A stretch of 64,000 bases of DNA from CADCTM01 sp049671305 (GCA_049671305.1 JBATUR010000104.1:1-64000), one strand, 5' to 3'; shown: positions 44,650 through 54,061, numbered from the stretch's first letter. Program-made: numbers and translations. Notes: generated by a model from the letters alone, not told the origin.

Positions 44650-45018
44650 CATCAAAACTATTGAAATGAAATTAGCACATAAAAGAGGTGAGCAAGCTAT
44701 ACTTTGGCAAGCGATTTCCAAAAAGAAAGCTAATTGGCGATCGCTAATTCCCGTTCTGATGTGGCTTTTTTCTGCAGAAATTAACTACATCCAGTCAAAT
44801 TTCCCAGGGTTGCTCGCTCACCAACGATTTTGCCTAGATTAGGCAAATACGAAAGCTAATTTCTTGTTTTGTTACCTTCGGTCGGTGTCATCTTGCTTTT
44901 GTACATAGTGATTAATCTCATAACACAACAGTCCGGCTCTTTTCGCGACGGACTCGTTAAAATCAAACTCAATTGACCAAGCTCGATAATCTGTTGCCTA
45001 GGTTGAGGATATAAATTC
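44650..45018. other. Intergenic region between scpA and the nucleotidyltransferase gene
   Basis: It contains a 58-codon open frame from 44667 with a HIP1 site, but no convincing ribosome-binding site or family. I treat it as non-coding. The promoter of the nucleotidyltransferase gene is expected near 44990. Confidence 0.4.
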
Positions 45019-46182
45019 ATGAAAGCCATGATTTTGGCGGCTGGTAAGGGAACTCGCGTTCGCCCAATTACATACACCATTCCCAAGCCCTTAATTCCCA
45101 TCATGCAAAAGCCTGTGATGGAATTTTTACTAGAACTACTACGACAACATGGTTTTGACCAAGTTGTTGTCAACGTTAGTCACTTGGCTAATGAAATTGA
45201 AAGCTATTTCCGCGACGGACAACGATTTGGGGTGGAAATTGCCTATTCGTTTGAGGGACGAATTGTCGATGGTAAACTGGTGGGCGAAGCTCTGGGCTCT
45301 GCCGGAGGAATGCGCCGTATTCAGGACTTTTATCCTTTTTTTGACGATACCTTCGTCGTTTTGTGCGGCGATGCTTTGATTGACCTGGATCTGACAGAAG
45401 CTGTGAAATGGCATAAGCAACAAGGGTCGATTGCTACAGTTGTCATGAAATCTGTGGAACGAGAGCAGGTTCCAAGCTACGGCGTTGTCGTCACCGATGA
45501 TACGGGACGGATCAAAGCCTTTCAGGAAAAGCCCTCAGTAGAAGAAGCCCTGAGCACCAACATCAACACAGGCATCTATATTTTTGAGCCTGAAGTGTTA
45601 GATTATATACCCTCTGGTAAGGAATTTGACATTGGTGCTGATTTATTTCCTAAACTTGTGGAAATGGGTGCGCCTTTTTACGCTGTACCAATGGATTTTG
45701 AATGGGTGGATATTGGCAAAGTCCCAGACTATTGGCACGCTATTCGCTCTGTCTTGTTGGGTGAAATTAAAAATGTTTCGGTTCCCGGCAAACAAGTTGC
45801 TCCCGGTATTTATACGGGCTTGAATGTGGCGGTAAATTGGGACAAAGTTGATATCACAGGTCCTGTTTATATCGGCGGTATGACTCATATTGAGGACGGG
45901 GCAAAGATCATTGGTCCTGCCATGATTGGTCCTAATTGCTGGATTTGTAGTGGCGCCACGGTAGATAATAGCGTGATTTTTGAATACTCACGTTTGGGAG
46001 CAGGTGTTCGCTTGGTGGACAAACTGGTGTTTGGTCGCTACTGCGTGGACAAGCTAGGATCAACTATTGACGTACAAGCAGCAGCTTTGGACTGGTTGAT
46101 CACCGATACCCGCCGTGGTTTACCACTGCAAGAACCGGCTGAACAACAAGCGATCGCAGAAATTCTGGGCAGCAATACTTAA
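45019..46182 (+). CDS. Sugar-phosphate nucleotidyltransferase (mannose-1-P guanylyltransferase-like)
   Basis: A 387-residue enzyme. The nucleotidyltransferase domain (about 1-235) has the signature MILAAGKGTRVRPITYTIPK, VLCGDALIDLDL and FEWVDIGKVPDYW. A left-handed beta-helix (about 255-350) has hexapeptide-like repeats (VYIGGMTHIEDGAKIIGPAM). It makes an NDP-sugar for cell-wall or exopolysaccharide synthesis; GDP-mannose or NDP-glucose are the usual products of this cyanobacterial type. Start ATG at 45019 directly before the signature. It is convergent with speA, with a strong terminator between. Confidence 0.9.
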   Translation: MKAMILAAGKGTRVRPITYTIPKPLIPIMQKPVMEFLLELLRQHGFDQVVVNVSHLANEIESYFRDGQRFGVEIAYSFEGRIVDGKLVGEALGSAGGMRRIQDFYPFFDDTFVVLCGDALIDLDLTEAVKWHKQQGSIATVVMKSVEREQVPSYGVVVTDDTGRIKAFQEKPSVEEALSTNINTGIYIFEPEVLDYIPSGKEFDIGADLFPKLVEMGAPFYAVPMDFEWVDIGKVPDYWHAIRSVLLGEIKNVSVPGKQVAPGIYTGLNVAVNWDKVDITGPVYIGGMTHIEDGAKIIGPAMIGPNCWICSGATVDNSVIFEYSRLGAGVRLVDKLVFGRYCVDKLGSTIDVQAAALDWLITDTRRGLPLQEPAEQQAIAEILGSNT

Positions 46183-46200
46183 ATTGTTGATTAATGCGCT

Positions 46201-46233
46201 AGATCCCCAACTTTTTCAAAAAGTCGGGGATCT
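46201..46233. terminator. Bidirectional hairpin between the nucleotidyltransferase and speA genes
   Basis: AGATCCCC (46201-46208) and GGGGATCT (46226-46233) form the base; ACTTTTT and AAAAAGT extend it with one A/C mismatch, leaving a 2-base loop. The symmetry and position, between two convergent genes that end at 46182 and 46237, indicate a shared terminator. Confidence 0.75.
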
Positions 46234-46236
46234 GCC

Positions 46237-48282
46237 CTAATAACTTAAATAGGTATAACTTCCTAAACTGCGTTCGTAGTTTTGTAACAAGCGCTGTGCT
46301 TCTGCTAAGGTGATGCGGTTCTCTTGTAAAGCTTTTTCGGTGCGACGGCGGATACTTTCTACTAAGTCTTCAGCGTCGTACTGTACATAACCCAAAACTT
46401 CTTTTACCGTGTCGCCTTTGACAACTTGTTCAATTTCATAACCTCTTGGTGTCAATTGGATATGAACCGTATTAGTATCGCCAAACAAGTTATGTAAATT
46501 ACCCATGACTTCCTGATAAGCACCTGCCAAGAAAAGTCCTAAGTAATAAGGCTCTTTTGTCGCTTCAGCTTTTAGGGGATGAAGTTCTAAAACTGATTTA
46601 ACATCCCGCAGGTCAATAAATTGGTTAATCTTACCATCGCTATCACAGGTAAGATCGGCTAATGTCCCACGTCTTGTTGGTTCTTCATCAAGGCGATGGA
46701 TCGGCATAATGGGAAATAATTGCTCAATTGCCCAAGCATCTGGCACTGATTGAAACACCGAAAGGTTGATGTAATAAACTGACGCCATGCTTTTTTCCAA
46801 GTCTTCCAAGTCGTCGGGGACGTAATCTTGAGTACGAGAAATTTCTAGAATTTTTTGACAACAAGCCCAGTATAATTGCTCGGCTCTTGCTCGTTGAATT
46901 AAGGTCAGATAACCAAGACTAAATAGGCTTTTGGCTTCTTCGTTGAATTGAATGGCGTCGTGATAGGCTTCTTGGTAGTTTTCCAGACTCAGGGTTTGGT
47001 AAGTTTCCCAAAGATTACGGATGATCAGATGTTCTTTTTCTTGTAGTGGTGTGGGAGTTTGGGAATGGACATCACTTGTGCCAAGTACATCGAAGATTAG
47101 CACCGATTGATGGGAAGCGATCGCTCTGCCACTTTCACTAATCAAAACTGGCACTGGCAACTGACGCCCTTCACAAGCTTCTTTAACCTCGGCAACTATG
47201 TCGTTGGCGTAATTTTGCATATTATAGTTTTTCGAGGCGTGGAAGTTGGTTTTTGAGCCATCGTAGTCGATTCCTAAGCCACCACCGACATCGAGGTATT
47301 GCATATTTGCGCCCATTGCACTTAATTCCACATAAATCTGGCTAGCTTCTCGTATGGCGTCTTTGATTACACCAATTGCTGAAATTTGTGAGCCAATATG
47401 GAAGTGCAACAGTTGTAAGCAATTGAGCATTCCTTCTGCTTTTAGTTGATCAACAACGCTCAAGATTTCGGGAATTGTTAAACCAAATTTAGCGCGATCG
47501 CCGGCACTATCTCCCCAACGACCGGTGCCTTTGGTACTAAGTTTTGCTCTAACTCCCAACATTGGCTCAATTCCTAGTTGACGTGAGCATTCAATTACTA
47601 ATTGCACTTCTTCGAGTTGTTCAAGCACAATTAGGGGTTTCTGCCCTAATCGGGTTGCCAAAAGTGCAGTTTCAATATACTCAAAGTCTTTGTAACCATT
47701 ACAAACTAGTAAAGCATCAGGAGTTTTGAGAGTTGCCAGAGCAATCATCAATTCTGGCTTAGAACCCGCTTCTAGACCAAATTGATACGGTTGACCAAAA
47801 CGCACCAAATCTTCAACGAGATGGCGTTGCTGGTTACATTTGACAGGAAAGACGCCTTGATATTTGCCTTGGTAACTATAACGAGCGATCGCTTTGGCAA
47901 AACAAGCATTTAAGCGCTCAATGCGGTCTTCTAAAATATCAGAAAATCGAATCAGTAAAGGTAGTCCTAAATTGCGTTGCTGTAGAGATTCAACTAGTTC
48001 AAATAAATCGAGAGAACCACCGCGATCGCCTTTGGGAGAAACTGTAACATGACCTGCGGCATTAATCGAAAAGTAAGGCTCTCCCCAGCCTTGAATACGA
48101 TAAAGTTTTTCGCTATCTTCAATTTTCCAAACAGGCTCTTTGGGTTGAGCTAAAGCGGGGACATGGCTTAATTGTGGCTGGGGTTGCTCTGGGTTGGCAG
48201 CTTCTGCCTCTAATGAATTGCCGACTGTGGAATTTATGATCCCCATATTTTTCCTGGTTAAATTACTGATGGCGATTGCCAA
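46237..48282 (-). CDS. speA: Biosynthetic arginine decarboxylase
   Basis: A 681-residue PLP enzyme of the large bacterial/plant arginine decarboxylase family, making agmatine for polyamines. The PLP lysine is K148 in YQGVFPVKCNQQ. GLEAGSKPEL, the LHFHIGSQ phosphate-binding block, LDVGGGLGIDYDG and the C-terminal CDSDGKI (Cys about 544) are all present. Length is normal. An alternative start is the ATG at 48246 (MGIINSTVG); the first 40 residues are variable, so either start is possible. Confidence 0.94.
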   Translation of the reverse strand: MAIAISNLTRKNMGIINSTVGNSLEAEAANPEQPQPQLSHVPALAQPKEPVWKIEDSEKLYRIQGWGEPYFSINAAGHVTVSPKGDRGGSLDLFELVESLQQRNLGLPLLIRFSDILEDRIERLNACFAKAIARYSYQGKYQGVFPVKCNQQRHLVEDLVRFGQPYQFGLEAGSKPELMIALATLKTPDALLVCNGYKDFEYIETALLATRLGQKPLIVLEQLEEVQLVIECSRQLGIEPMLGVRAKLSTKGTGRWGDSAGDRAKFGLTIPEILSVVDQLKAEGMLNCLQLLHFHIGSQISAIGVIKDAIREASQIYVELSAMGANMQYLDVGGGLGIDYDGSKTNFHASKNYNMQNYANDIVAEVKEACEGRQLPVPVLISESGRAIASHQSVLIFDVLGTSDVHSQTPTPLQEKEHLIIRNLWETYQTLSLENYQEAYHDAIQFNEEAKSLFSLGYLTLIQRARAEQLYWACCQKILEISRTQDYVPDDLEDLEKSMASVYYINLSVFQSVPDAWAIEQLFPIMPIHRLDEEPTRRGTLADLTCDSDGKINQFIDLRDVKSVLELHPLKAEATKEPYYLGLFLAGAYQEVMGNLHNLFGDTNTVHIQLTPRGYEIEQVVKGDTVKEVLGYVQYDAEDLVESIRRRTEKALQENRITLAEAQRLLQNYERSLGSYTYLSY

Positions 48283-48444
48283 TGTAGCGCATCTTTAGGG
48301 ATATGGAGATTTTTCACGAGAACAGGAGAGAGAATCGGTAGCCGTGCTAGAATTCCGTTTTACGGGAGTAAAAATCCTTGTAAAATCGAAACTAGATCAC
48401 GGATCATGTTTCAAAACTTATAAACTTGACCGCTAGGGGCGTCG

Positions 48445-49023
48445 ATGCTCAACCCATCTGATCATTCTCCTGAACAGCTAGACAATTCACACCCTCTCAA
48501 ACAGTTGATTCAAAAACATCCATTTCTGTTTTGGGGGGGACTTTGGACAAGCTTAATTTTTGTTGGTAGTTTTGCGGCTCTGGGTTTGTTAACTCCAGGA
48601 CCAATGGAACAAGATACACCAAAGCCAACACCTGCACCAGCCGCCGTTCAGATTTCTACACCAAGAGAAGACTTATCATTATCGTTGTTCGCGGCGATCG
48701 CTATTGGTTGTGCCTCTGGTTCTTTTTTGTTTGTTTATATTCTCAAAAATTCGGCTCGCAGTCATCAAGCTTCGAGACGCCTCAATTCTCCTGCCACAAT
48801 TACCAAGAAACGACGGCAGGTAAAAAAACGCCCAGTTGCTAAAGTCAGACAAACTGCCACTACAACAGCAATAAGTCCGCTAGCATCTGAGCAAAAACGT
48901 TCTCAGATTACGGTTTTATCACCAGAGGAAAGCCATCCTCTCGACCAAGGTGATGATAGTTTGGCGAATTTGCTAGATTTACGCAAGCGTCAGTCTCTAG
49001 ATTCTTTAATGGGAAGAAGGTAA
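48445..49023 (+). CDS. Two-helix membrane protein, unknown function
   Basis: A 192-residue protein with two membrane helices (about 27-50 and 76-100), a short Pro-rich loop between them, a basic cytoplasmic segment (ITKKRRQVKKRPVAKVR) and a conserved-looking end (LANLLDLRKRQSLDSLMGRR). Start ATG at 48445, soon after the speA start region on the opposite strand. It looks like a conserved cyanobacterial hypothetical protein. The end motif might contact a partner. Confidence 0.65.
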   Translation: MLNPSDHSPEQLDNSHPLKQLIQKHPFLFWGGLWTSLIFVGSFAALGLLTPGPMEQDTPKPTPAPAAVQISTPREDLSLSLFAAIAIGCASGSFLFVYILKNSARSHQASRRLNSPATITKKRRQVKKRPVAKVRQTATTTAISPLASEQKRSQITVLSPEESHPLDQGDDSLANLLDLRKRQSLDSLMGRR

Positions 49024-49053
49024 GCAAGGGCGTAATCAACTTAGCGTGCCTAT

Positions 49054-51525
49054 TTATTTAGCGCCTATTGTTGATCGCCAATCTTTGATCGTTTTTGCTG
49101 TCCAAAGCCAGTTTTGGTTCAATGCTTCTGGACTAAAATCAGTCGGTGCATCTTTTAAAACTTTTTGACGCAGCTTGCGCGACTCACTTAACAAGCTAGC
49201 TCGTTTGGCAGCCGCTTGTTTTTGAGCTGATTGCCGTAGTCCCATTGCTAATCCAGCATATATGGTCAGGGCTGCTTTTTTCACCGGGGCAGCTTGTGCC
49301 TCGGTTTTGCCTTTGGTGTCTTCCAGCAGGTAGAGGGCATCAAACCAAGCTTGGTTAGCTCGCTCAAAGTTATCTTCGCCGTAGTAGGCAAAACCAAGTG
49401 CTGTTAGATATGCCGAATTTTTGGGTTGTGCTTTGTGTGCAGTTTCCCAATAACGTCGGGCATCACTGATATTAAAGTCTCTACTGTCTTTTTTGACAAA
49501 CTGCCACGCCAAACGCCCTCTTAAATAACTAACTTCTGGTTTGTCAATTTGGGATTTTGGTACAACATCTAGGGCGGCTTTGGCTTGGGGTAAGGCTTCC
49601 CGGTTTAGTAATTCTTCAACGCTTTTTTGTCCGGTTGCCAAATTTCCCTGACTTAGTTGTTGAATAGCATCAGCCGTTAGTTTGGAAGTCTCGGTGGTTT
49701 TTAAGTTTACAGGGGAACTTGTCCCATCTAATGATTCTTGAGCCACCGGTAGATTAACTAAATTGTTAGTTTGAGGCTTGTTAAAAAGTAACCAAGTCCC
49801 CAAAAGAGCGATCGCCATTGCCCCAGTTGCCCCCAATAACAACCATTGCTTGGGTATCGCTTGTACACGTCGCCAAAATGGAGGCGTTGTCTTTGCTTGC
49901 CTATTATGGGGGTTGACAATATTCTGTTGTTGTGCTGGGGCAGGGGAATGAGTTGGCAGCGCTACTGCCGAAGACGGTGGCAATTCCTGATTAACAAAAT
50001 CTGGCAGTGGAGGTGCTGGGTTATTAACCACAGGCGTCACCTCACCACCAACTGGCTTAGAATCAAGCTGAGTCAACAAATCTCGAATAAAGGCTGAGGT
50101 ATCATCAGCATCAGGATCGTTAGGTTCTAAATCATCCTCATCGGCTAAACTACCATCCATATCATCATCAAAATCATCCTGCTCAGTCAAAAACTGGGTA
50201 GGAGTGAGTCGTGATGGTTGCCCAAATAAAGAGTCAGCATTTGGCAATGGCGATTCTAGAGGATCATCTAGTGTAAACAGTTGCTCGCGGTTCTGAGCGA
50301 CATCAGCAAAACTAGTTAAAAATCCATCAAATTCGGGATGGAGATAAAGCACCGGCAAAGCCCAATACAATTGATTGGAGCCATAAGCCGCAATCAGTCC
50401 CTGCCGCGCCCTACTCAGGCTTAGATCAATCGGGTAGCCTTGATTGAGGTTACGATACAGCAGGCGCGTTAAGGTTAGGGCAACTTCATCAGGAATACGC
50501 TCTGCCATCGCCAAGACGGCGGGAATACCCCGTTTCACTAAAGCTTCTGCTAAATTCTTATCTTGATTGGAGTCGCCTTGGTTGGCGATATAAGCGCCGC
50601 GACAGGAGTTGAAGACGGCGAGTTGAACGCCATTATTCACTAATAAGCCAGCTAAGTCATCACCGTTGAGGGTTTCCGTTAAGCCGGTGCGATCGCTAAC
50701 TAAGTAAACATCACCGCCAGAATCGCCTAAATTACTATGCCCAGAATAGTGAAAAACTTGATACTGCCCTTGTTCTAGTGCCTGGGTGAGGCGTTCCCGC
50801 CCTGGTTGAGCGAGAATAGTTAATTGAATAGCTGGCGGTTCATTCGGGGAACGGGCTTTTAATTCTTCTTGCAGGTGACTTGCTTCTGCTGCAAGTTCCA
50901 AGCTTTCCTGGTCACTTGGACCTGCAATCACCATTAAAATTTTGAGTGGTTGGTGAGGTTTGCTGGAAGCATAAGCAGGGTGGCGGAAATCTGGACCTAA
51001 TTGGTAGCGAGAGAAAGCAACATCAGTACCAGTTGCCAAAGGGCGATCGCCTGCGTGTAATACTTCCCAGGGCAGCCTAGGTAAGGTTGTGCCTTTTAGT
51101 CCCAGGCGCAGACGGAGGACAGAGCGTTGATTTTGAGCGATCGCTTGTGCCATCATCCAGCTATCACGCAGGCTACCTTGAAACAGAGCATTATAAAGTT
51201 GTTGACCCAGCGCCACCAAATTCAGCGACGATTGACTAACCGGCTCATCCCATTCTGGCAGGAAAAAAATATCATCTCCAAAGCTGGAATTTCCTTGCAA
51301 AACGCCCAAAAGCGGGTCATTCATCAACTGCCGTGCCGAAAGTAGCCAATCATCTACAGACCAACGAACTTGTTCTTCCGCCAAGGGAACCCCCGGCGCC
51401 ACTCGTTCAATACGCACCAGGTAGTCATCACCCCCTAGGGGAGTAACAGAAATGTGAAATTCTTGCGCCACTGTTACTGGGTCACTCTTACTCAATAATT
51501 TTAAAGGTTTTAGTTGCTTTAACAA
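49054..51525 (-). CDS. CHAT-domain (caspase-like) protein with membrane helix and TPR-like tail
   Basis: An 823-residue protein. The N-terminal CHAT peptidase domain (about 150-405) has the catalytic dyad H263 in HYSGHSNLGD and C308 in FNSCRGAYI. An acidic Asp-rich linker (about 440-480) follows, then one membrane helix (WLLLGATGAMAIALLGTWLLF, about 562-582) and a helical TPR-like C-terminal region (about 620-820). CHAT proteases work in programmed cell death and in defence-linked proteolysis; cyanobacteria carry many with unknown targets. Start ATG at 51525. No partner gene is adjacent. Confidence 0.88.
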   Translation of the reverse strand: MLKQLKPLKLLSKSDPVTVAQEFHISVTPLGGDDYLVRIERVAPGVPLAEEQVRWSVDDWLLSARQLMNDPLLGVLQGNSSFGDDIFFLPEWDEPVSQSSLNLVALGQQLYNALFQGSLRDSWMMAQAIAQNQRSVLRLRLGLKGTTLPRLPWEVLHAGDRPLATGTDVAFSRYQLGPDFRHPAYASSKPHQPLKILMVIAGPSDQESLELAAEASHLQEELKARSPNEPPAIQLTILAQPGRERLTQALEQGQYQVFHYSGHSNLGDSGGDVYLVSDRTGLTETLNGDDLAGLLVNNGVQLAVFNSCRGAYIANQGDSNQDKNLAEALVKRGIPAVLAMAERIPDEVALTLTRLLYRNLNQGYPIDLSLSRARQGLIAAYGSNQLYWALPVLYLHPEFDGFLTSFADVAQNREQLFTLDDPLESPLPNADSLFGQPSRLTPTQFLTEQDDFDDDMDGSLADEDDLEPNDPDADDTSAFIRDLLTQLDSKPVGGEVTPVVNNPAPPLPDFVNQELPPSSAVALPTHSPAPAQQQNIVNPHNRQAKTTPPFWRRVQAIPKQWLLLGATGAMAIALLGTWLLFNKPQTNNLVNLPVAQESLDGTSSPVNLKTTETSKLTADAIQQLSQGNLATGQKSVEELLNREALPQAKAALDVVPKSQIDKPEVSYLRGRLAWQFVKKDSRDFNISDARRYWETAHKAQPKNSAYLTALGFAYYGEDNFERANQAWFDALYLLEDTKGKTEAQAAPVKKAALTIYAGLAMGLRQSAQKQAAAKRASLLSESRKLRQKVLKDAPTDFSPEALNQNWLWTAKTIKDWRSTIGAK

Positions 51526-51659
51526 GTTACGAAGAGTCCATATCTATATTTACTTATAGATTCATTTGATTGTGATAAGTTTCCGTATTATTTGGTTGAA
51601 GTAAAATCACAACTAATTTAAGCAAAACCACTAGTTGAACTATTTAGGTAAAATTTGTC

Positions 51660-51752
51660 CGGATTATCATATACCCAAATGGAAGAGTGGAATGGTAGAT
51701 GCACCCTGATTGACATTCCCTGGTTCACCGGTTTGAGCTAGGGATTTTTTTT
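51660..51752 (+). ncRNA. Candidate small RNA, copy 2
   Basis: The plus-strand linker TGGTAGATGCACCCTGAT (51693-51710) is identical to the minus-strand linker at 35619-35636. It is followed by an 11-pair terminator stem, TCCCTGGTTCA (51717-51727) with TGAGCTAGGGA (51734-51744), and then eight T (51745-51752). No plus-strand gene ends here, so an independent small transcript is implied. The 5' end is uncertain; 51660 is only an estimate. Confidence 0.6.
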
Positions 51753-51787
51753 GTAGGTTAAATAAAGAACCTCTGCGGCATTGTTTG

Positions 51788-51900
51788 ATCTCAAAGAACC
51801 TCTCTCCTACAAGGAAAGGGGAACAGGATTTAAGAGTCAATAAAAATTATCAATTACTCTTACTCCCCCTTCCCTGGCAGGGAAGGGGGCGGGGGGTTAG
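51788..51900. repeat. Double GC-rich palindromic repeat
   Basis: The first half (51788-51825) is a degenerate CCTCTCTCC..GGAAAGGGG hairpin. The second is a perfect 11-base hairpin: CCCCCTTCCCT (51865-51875) with AGGGAAGGGGG (51879-51889) and loop GGC. It is the same family as 4929-5019. It abuts the stop of the OB-fold-like gene and could stop that transcript. Confidence 0.65.
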
Positions 51901-51905
51901 GTCTT

Positions 51906-52130
51906 TTATTCCCTCACTTCAAAAGACAGCACTTCCAACACTGGACCAATCATGGCAAAAGTCATCACATCATCGCGTACCTCACCTTTCACCATTACTT
52001 TTAAGTCCGCTTTCTTCAACTCCGATGGCGCATCCTTCAGTTCATAAGTGTCGCCATCTTCGCTAACTAGTGCCCAAGTTCCGGGTCCAAAACCTTTACG
52101 TTCGATGACACCATTTACTTTAATACTCAT
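51906..52130 (-). CDS. Small OB-fold-like protein (DUF5818-type)
   Basis: A 74-residue beta-rich protein: MSIKVNGVIERKGFGPGTWA, then LVSEDGDTYEL and a closing block MTFAMIGPVLEVLSFE. This resembles the DUF5818 OB-fold-like proteins; the ligand is unknown. The ATG at 52128-52130 overlaps the TGA of the upstream subtilase gene as ATGA, with AAAGGAG 8 bases before it inside the subtilase gene. Translational coupling is therefore likely. The longer frame from 52178 is rejected. Confidence 0.8.
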   Translation of the reverse strand: MSIKVNGVIERKGFGPGTWALVSEDGDTYELKDAPSELKKADLKVMVKGEVRDDVMTFAMIGPVLEVLSFEVRE

Positions 52131-53896
52131 ATAGTTTGCTCCTTTGGTTTGACGGCTAAATAAGCAAGTCCAAAGCACAATAAGGCATTAATCACCAAAT
52201 ATCCTTGGGCGATAACGCCAGTACCCAACCACATCACATTAGGTGCAACAAAGGCACTAACAGCTAAACAACTGGCAACACCGAGTGCCGAACCAATTGC
52301 CACCCATTTCCAGGAATTGTGTCCTAAAAATAGCGCCACTAAGATAAAAGGAATCAAGACGCTGGCAAAAATCGGGTTTAGCGCACTGCTGCCTTGAATA
52401 GTGCTGCCCAATTCTGGAATTGAACTACCCATAACACGGAAGGGCCACTGCGGCAGGTCAAAGATATAGAAACTCCGCAGGAAAAATAAGCCAGAACTTC
52501 CTGCTGTTAAGCCCGTAAATAGCGACCAACTCCAAGCAAAGGGGAAGTAATTTCGCAAGATGAAGGCAAGCAGATAAGAACCGATTACCATGCCGATTTT
52601 TGGCAATAACATAAGTGTGCCACCATCAATCCAGAAGCGGGGATTGAGATAACCGTTGTCGCGTAACCAGCGGAAGAAGTCACGGAAGGTTATTTGTCCA
52701 CGCACAGCTAAATTTACGGCGGCGGCGGCGTCAAGATGACCTGCACCAAAATGGTTTAGGGGGTCTTCTTTGACGACTCGTGAGGACTGTTTGAGGACTT
52801 GCAGAATTTCATCGGGTTCTGTGATGCCTGCGGCTTTAACTAATGCGGCAACTCCGGCAACGTGTGGTGCTGCCATGCTGGTGCCTTGATAGCCTTCAAA
52901 GATGCTTTCGCCGGTTTCTGGGTTGATGGTTTCTTGCAGAATTTTACCAGCTTCACTACCACCAGGGGCGGCAATATCAACACCTGCACCGAAGTTGGAG
53001 TAGGGTGCTTTTATGCCCACTGAGTCGAGGGCAGCAACGCCGATAACGCGGGGATAGCGGGCTGGGTAGGAGGCGGAGTTTTGATTGGAATTGCCAGCCG
53101 CAGCGATGATGGTGACGCCTTTGGAGTGGGCATAATTAATGGCTTCTTCCATGAGTTGGCTTTCACCAGGACCGCCTAAGCTCATGTTAATTACATCAGC
53201 TTGGTTGTCGGCGGCAAAACGAATGGCTTCGGCAATATCGGCAACTGTGCCACCACCAGATGCGCCTAAGACTTTTAAGGGCATGAGGCTGGCTTCGTAG
53301 GCAATGCCGGCGACACCGTAGTTATTATTGGTAGATTGGGCAATTGTACCGGCGACGTGGGTGCCGTGCCCAGCATCGTCGTAGGCTTCAACTTTGTCGT
53401 CAACGAAGTTATAGCCTTTGACAAATTTGGTTTCTTTTAAGTCGGGTACGGGGCTGATACCGGTATCGATAACGGCAACGGTGATGCCACTACCTTTGGT
53501 TTCGTCCCATGCTGGTTCTATGTTGATGCTGCGGAGGTTCCATTGTTTGCCGTATTCGGGATCGTTGGGAACTTCAAAGGCGCTATAGATGTAGTTGGGT
53601 TCGATGTATTCTGTGAATTTACCGACGCCTGCTTTTTTGAGTTGGGCGATGGTTGTGCGATCGCCTTTGGCAATATACACATTGTCAGCTTTGGAAAATT
53701 CACTATTTAGTTGTGGTGCAAGGTTGTACTTGCTTATCAGTAGGTTTACTTCTTGGTCAATTTCTGCTGCTGGAATATCTTCGCGAAAGTCCAGCACAAT
53801 CGAGTTAAATTCGCCTTGGTTGGCTAATCCTTGAAAGTTGGACAGGGCAAAACCTAGCCCAAAGACAAATAAACATATTATCAAAAACTTTCTCAT
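52127..53896 (-). CDS. S8 family (subtilisin-like) serine protease with membrane C-terminus
   Basis: A 589-residue protease: signal/anchor segment (about 4-25), inhibitor-I9-like propeptide (about 30-105) and subtilase domain (about 125-395). Catalytic D144 lies in AVIDTGIS, H177 in AGHGTHVAG and S340 in GTSMAAPHVAG, with oxyanion N269. The region 425-580 contains about five or six membrane helices, an unusual addition to an S8 domain. The protease should face the periplasm or thylakoid lumen. It is translationally coupled to the small OB-fold-like gene. Start ATG at 53896. Confidence 0.92.
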   Translation of the reverse strand: MRKFLIICLFVFGLGFALSNFQGLANQGEFNSIVLDFREDIPAAEIDQEVNLLISKYNLAPQLNSEFSKADNVYIAKGDRTTIAQLKKAGVGKFTEYIEPNYIYSAFEVPNDPEYGKQWNLRSINIEPAWDETKGSGITVAVIDTGISPVPDLKETKFVKGYNFVDDKVEAYDDAGHGTHVAGTIAQSTNNNYGVAGIAYEASLMPLKVLGASGGGTVADIAEAIRFAADNQADVINMSLGGPGESQLMEEAINYAHSKGVTIIAAAGNSNQNSASYPARYPRVIGVAALDSVGIKAPYSNFGAGVDIAAPGGSEAGKILQETINPETGESIFEGYQGTSMAAPHVAGVAALVKAAGITEPDEILQVLKQSSRVVKEDPLNHFGAGHLDAAAAVNLAVRGQITFRDFFRWLRDNGYLNPRFWIDGGTLMLLPKIGMVIGSYLLAFILRNYFPFAWSWSLFTGLTAGSSGLFFLRSFYIFDLPQWPFRVMGSSIPELGSTIQGSSALNPIFASVLIPFILVALFLGHNSWKWVAIGSALGVASCLAVSAFVAPNVMWLGTGVIAQGYLVINALLCFGLAYLAVKPKEQTI

Positions 53897-54061
53897 GGCA
53901 ACCCGTCCGTCGCGCCAGTTTGTATCACTACGATAGCTTATACCTTTGTTGGCGGTGTCCCAAACATTTAAGTTTTACGATTTTGCTACCCCAACCAGGC
54001 TGCGAGAAACTTGCATAATCTAATAAACTAGGCATTATTAAGCCGCTATGGAGCTAAATCT

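Larger units (their letters stand above)
51526..51905. other. Intergenic region with an sRNA-like element and a palindromic repeat
   Basis: No gene. It contains the candidate small RNA at about 51660-51752 (plus strand) and two hairpin repeats between 51788 and 51900. Both flanking protein genes are on the minus strand, so the plus-strand terminator at 51717-51752 belongs to no protein gene. Confidence 0.6.

Noticed and set aside
44540..44842. Open frame after scpA, with an ATG at 44667
   Set aside because: No ribosome-binding site, no family resemblance and overlap with the scpA end in the long form.
51785..52066. 93-codon plus-strand frame
   Set aside because: Made of the palindromic repeat and the antisense of the OB-fold-like gene.
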